From contig CAXXGM010000008.1 of assembly GCA_963677325.2 (NCBI GenBank), positions 1-64,000 of the forward strand: a stretch of 64,000 nucleotides of DNA. Direction: 5' to 3'. Numbering within the stretch: the first letter of the stretch is position 1; each line of letters begins with the position of its first letter. The position numbers and the translations under genes were made by a program. Shown here piece after piece: positions 36,826 to 45,613 of this stretch. This stretch comes from G963677325 sp963677325. Lineage in GTDB: Bacteria > Bacteroidota > Bacteroidia > Bacteroidales > Prolixibacteraceae. The notes below the pieces were generated by a model, which was not told where the DNA came from, ran no database searches, and saw nothing but the letters and a program-made list of their open reading frames with translations.

Positions 36826-39800
36826 ATGAAAAAAAAACGGAAAGTCTTGTTCCCTTTGGGGGATGAGATGAGATTAAAATTCAGGAAGATGAGACTAACT
36901 TTACTGATGATCTTTTTGGTCGCCGCATCCTACGGCAATGGCTTTACACAGGTGACGCTTTCTCTTCATCTAAACAAAGCCAAAATGTCTGATGTACTTA
37001 AAGACATTGAGCAGAAAACGGATTACATTTTTTTGTACAAGGACAATGTTCTCAATGATTCAAAAAAAATCACCGTCAATTTTGACGATGCGAAATTTGA
37101 AGAAGTGCTCAAATCGGTCTGTGAACAGAGCAATACCGATTTTGAGGTACGCGACCGTCAGATCATTCTGAAAGAAAAGGCGGACATTGCTGTTTTACAG
37201 CAGCAACCTCAAAAAAAGGAAATCTCAGGTACCGTAAAGGACTCTAAAGGGAGTTTAATACCCGGGGTATCGGTCATTGCTAAAGGTACCACTGTCGGAA
37301 CCATTACGGATAATAATGGCCAGTTTAAATTATCTGTGCCTGCCGATACAAAAATCCTGGTGTTTTCGTTTGTAGGTATGAAAATGCAGGAAATTGAAAT
37401 CAGCGGGATTCGATCTGTTAACGTCGTTATGGAGGACATGCCTGTTGGAATGGAAGAGGTTGTTGTAGTTGGCTATGGCACTCAGAAAAAAGCGAATTTA
37501 ACCGGGTCTGTAGCTTCAATTTCAAGTGAAGCCCTTAAGGACAAACCCCTTCCAAATGTTGGTGAGGTCTTAAGAGGTGTTTCGCCGAACCTTAATATCA
37601 CTTTAAACTCTTATGGAGGAGAACCAGGCTCTAAGCTCAATTTTAATATCAGGGGAATGGGATCAATTCAGGGTGGTGATTCCCCGCTTATCTTGGTTGA
37701 CGGAGTGGAAATGGATATCAATAATTTAGATCCGGGAAATATTGAAAGCGTATCTGTTCTGAAAGACGCCTCTGCCTCTGCAATATATGGATCACGCGCC
37801 CCTTATGGTGTCATTTTGATCACCACCAAAAAGGGAAAAAAGAACGAAGGAATCAAGATTCAGTATAACAACAATCTGATCATGGGTAGTCCATTAGTAT
37901 TACCGCATTTTGAAAGTTCGGTGATTTTTGCTACCGCTTATAACCAGGCTTGCGCAAATGCAGGCAGCCCCCCTCAATATCCTGCGGAACAGGTGGAACG
38001 GATGAAAGGGTGGATTGCCGGAACTTATAAGACTGAATATGACCCGAATAATCTTCCAAGTTCTATATGGGCCGGGAGACGTATCGGTAATGCAAATTAT
38101 GACTGGCCGCATGTCTTGTTAAAGGATTATAAATTTGACCAACGGCACAATGTCGCTGTAAGCGGCGGCAGTGATAAAACACAGTACTACATTTCATTAG
38201 GATCCTTTGATCAAAACGGATTTTATAACAAAGGTTATGATAAATACAAAAGATATGATCTTTTGGCCAACATTTCAACGCAAGCTACCCCATGGCTCAG
38301 GTTTGATTTAAGTACAAAATATTCGAATACCCACACTGATTATCCGCTTGGAATAACTGTAGTTGAAAGAAGATATTTTAACTATAGTATTTTTGGTTTT
38401 GGTCCTCTCACCCCAAGATATAATATTGATGGGAGTTTAGCCAATCCCATTGAGAGAAATCTTGAAAGTTCCGGAAGAGACAAGACGGACAACAACGACT
38501 TATTGATCACCCTTGGGGCTGAATTAGAGCCGGTAAAAGGATGGAAAACAAATTTTTCCTATAATTATAACATCACCGAAATCAATGAGGGGGTAGAATC
38601 ATTGCCGGTTGCGGTGCATCTGGCAAACGGTGGTACGGGTAATGTCGGTAAACCAAACAGCGCGTGGGAGCAATCTTTTTCACATTCTCCTTATAAGTTA
38701 GCCAATGTCGTGACCTCCTATGAGAAAACACTGGGGGATCACTATGTTAAGGTATTGGCCGGTTATGAACAGGAAGAAAAATTATATACATCCCTATACG
38801 GAAGAAGGGAAAATTTAATTTCAGTGGGGGTGCCATCAATCAGTACTGCGCTTGGAACAACAACGCTTAATGATAGCAAGTATGATTGGGCCACACAGGG
38901 TGTTTTTGGCCGTATAAATTACAATTACAAAGAAAAATACCTGTTGGAAATGAGCGCCCGTGAGAACGGATCGTCCAAGTTCGCTCCGGGAAGAAGGTGG
39001 GGATTTTTCCCGTCAGCTTCGGTCGGATATCAAATCTCAAGGGAAAAATTCTGGAAAACAATTGAGCCGGTCGTCAACAGGTTTAAGTTAAGAGGTTCAT
39101 ACGGTTCATTGGGCAACAATAATGTTCCTTCCTATCAGTATATTTCAAATGTAAATATCCAAAACGAAACCCCATGGATTATAAGTGATGCCAGACCTTC
39201 CTATGCATTGACGCCGGCTATCATCAGCGAAAATTTAACATGGGAAACAATAACGACAGCCAATATTGGTTTTGATGCAGGGTTCCTCAATAATCGTTTA
39301 GATGTAACTTTTGACTGGTTCAACAGGAAAACTACCAATATGTTTGGCCCTCAGGCAACTCTTCCATATACTTTAGGTGCAACTACACCGCCGTCTAACA
39401 ACGCGGATTTATCAACCAAAGGGTTTGAACTCATATTGAACTGGAAAGACAGGATCGGATCAGACTTTTCGTACAATGTACAACTAAGTTTTGGCGACAA
39501 CAAGACAAAAATCCTGAAATACAGAAATGAGAATGGATTTATTGATGATTGGTATGCCGGGAAGAATGTTGGTGAAATATGGGGATTTGTTACCGATAAA
39601 ATCATTCAAACAGAGGGTGAAGCGATGCCTGACCAGACTGAACTTTGGTCTACCTGGGGACCGGGCGATATGAAATACAAAGACATCAGCGGCGACGGTA
39701 AGATCACCCAGGGCAATCGGACACTGACTGACCATGGCGATTTAAAAGTTATTGGAAACAGTTCACCGCGATACAATGTTGGTATTGCAATGGGATGTAA

Positions 39801-40311
39801 CTACAAAGGTTTTGATTTTAATATGAACTGGACCGGAAATTTAAAACAGGATTATTTTCCCGGAGTATATAATAATACGTTTTGGGGCTTGACGGACGGT
39901 TGGGAAGGTTCGGTCGTATTTAAAGACTCACCGGTTTTAGATTACTGGCGTCCTGCCAATGAAACGGGTCTTCTTGGCCCCAATACCAATTCGTATTTTC
40001 CGAAACCTTACTTCAGTTCCGAAACCTGGAAGAACAAAGGGATTGCGCAATCGAAGTATGTTCTTAATGCAGCTTATTTAAGGTTAAGGAATATTCAGGT
40101 AGGCTATACGCTTCCGTCAGAACTTTCCAGGAAGATCGCTATTCAAAAGGCAAGAGTCTTTGTTTCGGGGGGAAACCTTTTAACGATAAAAAGTCTGCCA
40201 AAAGCTATGGATCCTGAACAATCGATTGTTGGAGAACAAGGCTATGCTAACAATGGATCTTATTATCCGATGGCAAGAACCTTTACACTTGGATTGAACT
40301 TAACATTCTAA
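36826..40311 (+). CDS. SusC/RagA-family TonB-dependent transporter with STN domain (PUL 2)
   Basis: 1161 residues. Signal region LTLLMIFLVAASYG; STN domain about 45-100 (MSDVLKDIEQKTDYIFLYKD); carboxypeptidase-regulatory-like domain about 130-205 (SGTVKDSKGSLIPGVSV); plug with VVVGYGTQKKANLTGSVASI and the signature YGVILITTKKGK; barrel to the C-terminus with LRNIQVGYTLP. The STN domain marks it as a transducer that signals to FecR as well as importing glycans. It pairs with the SusD gene 13 bp downstream. Confidence 0.95.
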   Translation: MKKKRKVLFPLGDEMRLKFRKMRLTLLMIFLVAASYGNGFTQVTLSLHLNKAKMSDVLKDIEQKTDYIFLYKDNVLNDSKKITVNFDDAKFEEVLKSVCEQSNTDFEVRDRQIILKEKADIAVLQQQPQKKEISGTVKDSKGSLIPGVSVIAKGTTVGTITDNNGQFKLSVPADTKILVFSFVGMKMQEIEISGIRSVNVVMEDMPVGMEEVVVVGYGTQKKANLTGSVASISSEALKDKPLPNVGEVLRGVSPNLNITLNSYGGEPGSKLNFNIRGMGSIQGGDSPLILVDGVEMDINNLDPGNIESVSVLKDASASAIYGSRAPYGVILITTKKGKKNEGIKIQYNNNLIMGSPLVLPHFESSVIFATAYNQACANAGSPPQYPAEQVERMKGWIAGTYKTEYDPNNLPSSIWAGRRIGNANYDWPHVLLKDYKFDQRHNVAVSGGSDKTQYYISLGSFDQNGFYNKGYDKYKRYDLLANISTQATPWLRFDLSTKYSNTHTDYPLGITVVERRYFNYSIFGFGPLTPRYNIDGSLANPIERNLESSGRDKTDNNDLLITLGAELEPVKGWKTNFSYNYNITEINEGVESLPVAVHLANGGTGNVGKPNSAWEQSFSHSPYKLANVVTSYEKTLGDHYVKVLAGYEQEEKLYTSLYGRRENLISVGVPSISTALGTTTLNDSKYDWATQGVFGRINYNYKEKYLLEMSARENGSSKFAPGRRWGFFPSASVGYQISREKFWKTIEPVVNRFKLRGSYGSLGNNNVPSYQYISNVNIQNETPWIISDARPSYALTPAIISENLTWETITTANIGFDAGFLNNRLDVTFDWFNRKTTNMFGPQATLPYTLGATTPPSNNADLSTKGFELILNWKDRIGSDFSYNVQLSFGDNKTKILKYRNENGFIDDWYAGKNVGEIWGFVTDKIIQTEGEAMPDQTELWSTWGPGDMKYKDISGDGKITQGNRTLTDHGDLKVIGNSSPRYNVGIAMGCNYKGFDFNMNWTGNLKQDYFPGVYNNTFWGLTDGWEGSVVFKDSPVLDYWRPANETGLLGPNTNSYFPKPYFSSETWKNKGIAQSKYVLNAAYLRLRNIQVGYTLPSELSRKIAIQKARVFVSGGNLLTIKSLPKAMDPEQSIVGEQGYANNGSYYPMARTFTLGLNLTF

Positions 40312-40324
40312 AATATAGAAAATC

Positions 40325-42049
40325 ATGAAATATTTAAAAATATTTATGGGTTTGATTGCCCTGCTCATGTTTAATGCATGCGAAAAAAACTTTTTAGACA
40401 GGAAACCACTGGATGCAATAGGATCACCGGATTTTTTTAAAAGTCCCAATGACCTTAAGACTTATGTAAATCAATTTTATAATACGACCTTATTCCCATT
40501 TTCGGAGGAATTTGGCAGGGATTATGATTCTGATAACGCGGTTTCAACAAATTATAATTCAACCCTGGCGGGAGTCCGCACGCTTGATGGAGCCGGCGAT
40601 ATTGATTTTACCTGGGTAAGGAGCGTTAACTTCTTCTTTGATAATTATAAACGGGTCAGCCCGGCTAACGCCCGTTCAACTTATCAGCAATATGTAGGCG
40701 AAGCTTTCTTTTTCAGGGCGCTTATTTACTTTAATCTTTTGCAGAACTACGGGGATATTCAATGGTTCACCTCAGAAGTCGGAACCACTTCCCCTGAATT
40801 GGTCAGACCAAGGGATAAAAGGAATGTTGTAGCTGACAATATCATTGCAGACCTTGATTCGGCAGCTTTGTACCTTTCAGCGGATAAAACTGACGGCGCT
40901 TCCCGTATCAACAAATGGATGGCCCTCCTGATTCAAAGCAGGGTTGCCCTTTATGAAGGCACCTGGGAAAAATATCATAATGGCGACCCATTTGGTGTAG
41001 CAAACGCTCAACCCGAAAAATATCTTACCAAGGCTGCCGAGGCTGCAAAAAAAGTTATTGATTCCGGTTTATACAGTGTTTACTCAACCGGATCACCAAC
41101 AACTGATTTTTATGACCTGTTTTCTTCCCAGCGAAGCTTTGCAACGAATTCTGAGGTAATGTTCTGGAGAAAATATGACAACGAACTGGGAAAGGGTGAA
41201 GGGGCGTTTGGAAGGTGTCCGAATTATTATCAGCGGTATCCTACTGAACGTTCACAATCCAAAGAGCTGGCTGATGCGTTTTTGTGTAGTGACGGCAAGC
41301 CAATATCAGTTAGTCCGCTTTTTAAAGGATATACCAATATTGGAACTGAAGTGCAGAACCGTGATCCGAGGTTTTATCAAACCATTGGTTGTCCAGGTTA
41401 TCCATGGGCCATTACAGCAGCAGGTGTGGTAACAAATTATGATTATGTTTATTCTATTCTCAATTCCGGGGTCTTGTATTTTTCTCCAAGCGGTTACGTG
41501 CTCAGAAAAGGTTATGATGCCAGAGAAATATACCAAATCCCGCAATATGAAGATACACCGGCTATGATTTACAGGTATGGTGAAGTTTTGCTGAATTATG
41601 CTGAAGCCAAGGCTGAATTAGGTAACATCACCCAGACTGACATTGACCTGTCGATCAAAAAACTCAGGGACAGGGTTGGTATGCCAAATCTGACACTTGC
41701 TTCAATTACTGTTGACCCCAAATGGGATTTTCCTACACTGTCGCCAACGATTAATGAAATCAGGCGTGAACGCAGGGTCGAACTTGCAACAGAAGGATTA
41801 CGATTTGCTGATATCAAGCGTTGGGCAGCTGCAGATGAGTTAATTGTTGGCAAAAGACCTCATGGGTTTAAGGCTTCTCAGGTTGCTGTTAATGTTTATC
41901 CTGTTGATGCAAACGGATTTCTTGACCCTTATGCGACAAAACTACCTACCGGTTATGGCTTTAAAATCGGCCGTGATTATCTGAATGCCATACCAAAAGA
42001 TCAAATTTCTTTAAATCCGAATCTGGTTCAGAATCCGGGTTGGCAATAA
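40325..42049 (+). CDS. SusD/RagB-family glycan-binding lipoprotein (PUL 2)
   Basis: 574 residues; lipoprotein signal ending LLMFNACEKN, with Cys19 lipidated. Family text: FLDRKPLDAIGSPDFFKSP, then YVGEAFFFRALIYFNLLQNYG, YGEVLLNYAEAKAELG, and INEIRRERRVELATEGLRF with IKRW. It is longer than the PUL 1 SusD because of loops in the middle. It is intact and captures glycan at the cell surface for the SusC channel. A 12-bp-stem hairpin follows at 42069-42104. Confidence 0.95.
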   Translation: MKYLKIFMGLIALLMFNACEKNFLDRKPLDAIGSPDFFKSPNDLKTYVNQFYNTTLFPFSEEFGRDYDSDNAVSTNYNSTLAGVRTLDGAGDIDFTWVRSVNFFFDNYKRVSPANARSTYQQYVGEAFFFRALIYFNLLQNYGDIQWFTSEVGTTSPELVRPRDKRNVVADNIIADLDSAALYLSADKTDGASRINKWMALLIQSRVALYEGTWEKYHNGDPFGVANAQPEKYLTKAAEAAKKVIDSGLYSVYSTGSPTTDFYDLFSSQRSFATNSEVMFWRKYDNELGKGEGAFGRCPNYYQRYPTERSQSKELADAFLCSDGKPISVSPLFKGYTNIGTEVQNRDPRFYQTIGCPGYPWAITAAGVVTNYDYVYSILNSGVLYFSPSGYVLRKGYDAREIYQIPQYEDTPAMIYRYGEVLLNYAEAKAELGNITQTDIDLSIKKLRDRVGMPNLTLASITVDPKWDFPTLSPTINEIRRERRVELATEGLRFADIKRWAAADELIVGKRPHGFKASQVAVNVYPVDANGFLDPYATKLPTGYGFKIGRDYLNAIPKDQISLNPNLVQNPGWQ

Positions 42050-42068
42050 AAATGTTGTAGAATAATTA

Positions 42069-42104
42069 ATCAGGCCCTTCTCTAATTTATGGGAAGGGCC
42101 TGAT
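42069..42104 (+). terminator. Hairpin terminator after PUL 2 susD
   Basis: ATCAGGCCCTTC (42069-42080) pairs perfectly with GAAGGGCCTGAT (42093-42104), starting 20 bp after the stop. Only a short T stretch follows. Confidence 0.7.
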
Positions 42105-42197
42105 TTAATGTTAAAAAGATGTATTCATTAAGCAACAAGGTTATTCAGAAATGAAAATTTATTTTTATAGCGCTAAATAATTTGTTCTTTCAGTTCA

Positions 42198-42494
42198 GGG
42201 AATGCACCATCGGAAATACGTAACCCCCTTGGAAAGGTAGTGGCTTTTTCTACAAATTATTCTAATTATGCCGTGGCCACTATTAACCTGAATCGCAAGC
42301 TGGCGCATCGGGTTACAATTTGGGAAAGCTACCGGCGCTTAAACAGAAGTATGGTGATGATGTGATCATTTACGATCCCGGCAAACCGGGAGTTGTAATG
42401 ATCACCAGTGAGAGAAAAGACGTAAGTGCAAACGATATGATAAAGGAGTTTAAAATTCAGACGGTTGATGAATATTTTAACGGGTCTCGCAAAG
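42198..42494 (+). pseudogene. 3' relic of a carbon-nitrogen hydrolase (nitrilase family)
   Basis: Two joined frames give GNAPSEIRNPLGKVVAFSTN…INLNRKLAHR and, after a one-base shift near 42310, YNLGKLPALKQKYGDDVIIY, DPGKPGVVMITSERKD, and DMIKEFKIQTVDEYFNGSR. The pattern 'plG.vva.sT.Y…iNLnr.l.H…yN..KlpalK.KYGddV.i.DPG' is the C-terminal signature of large nitrilase-like hydrolases found beside Bacteroidota PULs. The N-terminal two thirds are missing, and an R1 repeat abuts the 3' end, so the gene is dead. Confidence 0.65.
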
Positions 42495-42635
42495 TAAGTA
42501 ATGTCAAGAATATAATGTTGTATTTTTAGGCTGAAGGAGTTTAGACTTTAGGCTGAAGGATCATAATATTTACCTTTGACCTAAGCACATATAGCCTATA
42601 AGCCTCATACGACATTATTTTATTCCAATTACTTA
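42495..42635. repeat. MITE-like repeat, type R1, copy C
   Basis: 141 bp, near-identical to 11195-11340 and 31479-31626, with the same terminal inverted repeats (TAAGTAATGTC…AATGTTGTA and TACGACATT…ATTACTTA). It is inserted exactly where the nitrilase relic ends. Confidence 0.75.
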
Positions 42636-42728
42636 TAGGCATGAAGATTTGAAAATGAATTAAGCCACAAATATTTTTATTAAAGGTGGGAAAAATATTA
42701 GTAGTTTTATCTTTTATTATTTAATAAT

Positions 42729-43658
42729 ATGTCAGTCACTATTAATCGCAGGAATTTTTTTTCAAATACAGCCATGACAGCGGCAGGTTTGATGATTGGG
42801 GCTAATATGCCCTTAATTGGATCAGAGGATCACCCTGCTTCTTCTACATCCAATATAATGAAGGATGTTATGAAATACAGGAAGATCGATACTCATGTTC
42901 ATTTATATATTGATGGCGAATCAGGTCCCGAAGGGCAGTTGGATTACGCTGACAGGCTGGGGGTTGAAAAACTTTTTATTTCCAGGCCAATAACTGAAGA
43001 GGAGGCGCCACACCAAATGTTCAGGGATTCAAACGATATGATGATTAAAGCGATGAAGCAATATCCAAACAGGTTCATTGCGCAGTTTACGCTTAACCCA
43101 AGGTATCCGAAAGAATCACTTGAAGAGATAAAACGATGTGTCGATCAGGGAATGATAGGACTGAAGGTGTATTTTCAAGTAAAGATTAATGATCCTTTGT
43201 TCTATCCTATAATAGAAAAAATGATTGACCTTAAAATGGTAATCCTGATGCATGCTTATTTAGGGATCGGCCGCAGCGGATACCGGACTAAATATGGTAA
43301 TCTCTTTCCGAACGAGTCGACCCCGGAAGATTTTATTGAAGTTGCCAAACGATATCCCGAAGCGATGCTCCAGTATGCACATATTGGCGCAGGGGGTGAC
43401 TGGGAGTATGAATGTAAGGTGTTAAAAGATTACCCAAACATTTATGTCGATATATCAGGCAGTAATAATGAAGAGAATATGATAAATTGTGCCGTCAAAT
43501 ATCTTGGTGAGGATAGACTATTCTTTGGGTCCGATAATTCTTATTATCAAGGTGTCAGCACGATTCTTGCAGCTGACCTTACCGAGACTCAGAGAAAAAA
43601 GATATTCTTTGAGAATTATAATAACATTTTAAGAAGGGGGGGGTATAATATTGCTTGA
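42729..43658 (+). CDS. Amidohydrolase family protein (Amidohydro_2 type), exported
   Basis: 309 residues. NRRNFFSNTAMTAAGLMIG is a Tat-like signal. The TIM-barrel metal hydrolase motifs are IDTHVHLYI (metal-binding His pair), QFTLNPRYP, GLKVYF, VILMHAYLG, LQYAHIGAGG, YVDISGS and LFFGSDNSY with the catalytic Asp. Family members hydrolyse or decarboxylate cyclic compounds and lactones, so a sugar lactone is possible. It is immediately followed by a 66-bp fossil of a Gfo/Idh gene. A run of eight G residues near the 3' end (43635) could be error-prone, but the frame ends normally. Confidence 0.8.
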   Translation: MSVTINRRNFFSNTAMTAAGLMIGANMPLIGSEDHPASSTSNIMKDVMKYRKIDTHVHLYIDGESGPEGQLDYADRLGVEKLFISRPITEEEAPHQMFRDSNDMMIKAMKQYPNRFIAQFTLNPRYPKESLEEIKRCVDQGMIGLKVYFQVKINDPLFYPIIEKMIDLKMVILMHAYLGIGRSGYRTKYGNLFPNESTPEDFIEVAKRYPEAMLQYAHIGAGGDWEYECKVLKDYPNIYVDISGSNNEENMINCAVKYLGEDRLFFGSDNSYYQGVSTILAADLTETQRKKIFFENYNNILRRGGYNIA

Positions 43659-43661
43659 TTT

Positions 43662-43727
43662 GCCAATTCAATGTTGAAAAACCCGCAGCGATTCCCTTAT
43701 GGAACAGATTATATAAAAAGAATTTAG
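43662..43727 (+). pseudogene. Fossil 3' end of a Gfo/Idh/MocA gene
   Basis: The 22 codons ANSMLKNPQRFPYGTDYIKR-I-stop match almost exactly the end of the gene at 30037-31377 (ANSMLKNQQRSPYGTDYIKG-I-stop), also at DNA level. Nothing of the rest of that gene is present; the amidohydrolase stop lies 4 bp upstream. Confidence 0.75.
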
Positions 43728-43820
43728 TTGCCAATATTGAATCATCAGATTTATTCAAACCAAGATTGTTCACTGCTAATACTTTTTGAAAATCAATAAA
43801 TTTTATAATTGAGAATTATT

Positions 43821-45185
43821 ATGAAAACAAACTTTATAGCCGGTTCAATTTTAATACTCGCCCTATGTTCATGCAGCCAGGCCCAAAAAATGGATGGGAA
43901 ATTTATTGGAAAAAAGGGAGAAGTAAAAATTATTCAGCTCAATCCCACTCATAGCCACGCAGCAGTAGTTCAGAACGAGCAATTAAGTCAGGTGGATACA
44001 AGCGTCTATGTCTACTCTCCTGAAAAAAGTGAGCTCCAGGAATACTTTCAGCAGATAAAATCATATAATTCCAGAAAAGATAATCCAACAAAGTGGAATC
44101 AGGTGAATTATACCGGGCCTGATTATCTTGAAAAAATGATTCAGGAAAGGAAAGGTAATGTAGTCGTACTTTCCGGAAATAATAAAATTAAAATTGATTA
44201 CATAGAAAAGTCTGTTAATGCCGGATTTAATGTTTTCTCAGATAAACCGATGGTTATAAATAAAGATGGTTTCGATCGTCTTAGGGAAATCTATCCAGTG
44301 GCTGAGAAAAAAGGAATTTTGATGTTTGACATGATGACAGAAAGATATACCCTGATTAATATCATTCAAAAAACACTGATGCAGGATACTCTGTTTTTTG
44401 GTCACATGCAACAGGGTACTTTAAGTCATCCGGCTATTATGGAGTCAAGCGTTCACCATTTTTACAGAGGAGGAAAAGGGAATCGTCCTTCCTGGTTTTT
44501 TGATGTAAAGGAACAAGGAGAAGGGATTGTGGATGTTACGACACATCTAATCGACTTAACCATGTGGAAATCGCTTCCGAATGAAATTATTGACTACACC
44601 AAAGATGTTAAAGTGGTATCAGCAGAACATTGGCCGGTTTACCTAACCCGAAATGAATTTTCAGCAGCTACTTCAAAATCGGATATCCCTGAATTTCTCA
44701 AACCGATCATGAAAGATTCTGTTCTGGAAGTTTTTTCCAATGGGATAATAAATTATCAGATTAAAGGAATTAATGCAGGAGTAAAAGTTGAGTGGCGTGC
44801 TGCAACACCCAAAGATGGGAATGATCTCAGAAGCGCTTATGCTGAAGGTACAAAGGCTACATTAACGATTACTCAGGAATATGGACAGAAACGCCCCGGA
44901 TTTTTTGCACAAAAAGGAGAAAAAGTATCAGAAGAGGAGTTCCAATCAAATTTGAAGAAAGCGATTGCCAACCTAAGTTCAACTTATCCGGGAATCACTT
45001 TATCCGAGGAATCCGGGAAAACTGAAATAATTTTACCAACAGGCCTTGAATCAAAATATGATCCCACTTTTAAGGTATTCCTGGATTATCTCGTAAAAAG
45101 AGATATGCCGAATTGGGAAGTTCCAAACACTTTAGCAAAATATTTTATAACCACCACCGCTCTTGAGATGGCTCAAAAAAAGTGA
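43821..45185 (+). CDS. Gfo/Idh/MocA family lipoprotein with putative-oxidoreductase C-terminal domain
   Basis: 454 residues; lipoprotein signal ILALCSCSQ near residue 20. The NAD-type region is unusual: IIQLNPTHSHAAVV replaces the glycine-rich loop, followed by VVVLSGNNKIKIDYI and FNVFSDKPMVINKDG with the conserved Lys-Pro. The C-terminal part (GTLSHPAIMESSVHHFYRGG and VDVTTHLIDLTMW) is typical of a Bacteroidota-specific subfamily. The start at 43821 precedes the signal. Loss of the classic GxGxxG motif leaves open whether it still binds NAD. It sits between the amidohydrolase and lyase genes of PUL 2. Confidence 0.78.
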   Translation: MKTNFIAGSILILALCSCSQAQKMDGKFIGKKGEVKIIQLNPTHSHAAVVQNEQLSQVDTSVYVYSPEKSELQEYFQQIKSYNSRKDNPTKWNQVNYTGPDYLEKMIQERKGNVVVLSGNNKIKIDYIEKSVNAGFNVFSDKPMVINKDGFDRLREIYPVAEKKGILMFDMMTERYTLINIIQKTLMQDTLFFGHMQQGTLSHPAIMESSVHHFYRGGKGNRPSWFFDVKEQGEGIVDVTTHLIDLTMWKSLPNEIIDYTKDVKVVSAEHWPVYLTRNEFSAATSKSDIPEFLKPIMKDSVLEVFSNGIINYQIKGINAGVKVEWRAATPKDGNDLRSAYAEGTKATLTITQEYGQKRPGFFAQKGEKVSEEEFQSNLKKAIANLSSTYPGITLSEESGKTEIILPTGLESKYDPTFKVFLDYLVKRDMPNWEVPNTLAKYFITTTALEMAQKK

Positions 45186-45190
45186 ATGAT

Positions 45191-45409
45191 GAGTAATAGG
45201 GAACGTAAAATGTCGTACTTCTTATAAAATAATTAGTGTATTTCAGGGATCATTTTCTGCCACCAAAGCACGAAAACACAAAAGTACACCAAATTATAAG
45301 TCAGGCATTTAATCTTTAGTGGATCTTGGTGACTTGGGGTTTTGGTGGCATTATTTTTTGGATGATCAATATAATTCTAAATACGACATTTCATTGATCT
45401 CATAACTTA
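45191..45409. repeat. MITE-like repeat, type R2, copy B
   Basis: 219 bp, near-identical to 2827-3050, including the inner TGCCACCAAAGCACGAAAAC and TTTTGGTGGCA pair and the outer AAATGTCGTA / TACGACATTT ends. It starts 6 bp after the Gfo/Idh lipoprotein stop. The remaining spacer to 45613 holds no gene. Confidence 0.75.
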
Positions 45410-45613
45410 AATGCAATTAAAATAGCAGAAAATGAGATGAATGTTTAGCATTCACCTATTCATCGTTCAAAAGGCGTAAGTTCATGTAAGATAAAAAAGA
45501 TTTCTGAATTGTTTTTACAGGTTAAAATGAAAATACTTTCTGTTTAAAAGAAGGTTTGATTAAATTGCACTTTATTTCTGAGATATAAATCAATTCATTT
45601 CAATCTGACTTAT

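Noticed and set aside
11195..42635. CRISPR array made of the recurring R1 units
   Set aside because: The three copies are more than 10 kb apart, have no regular spacers and no cas genes nearby.
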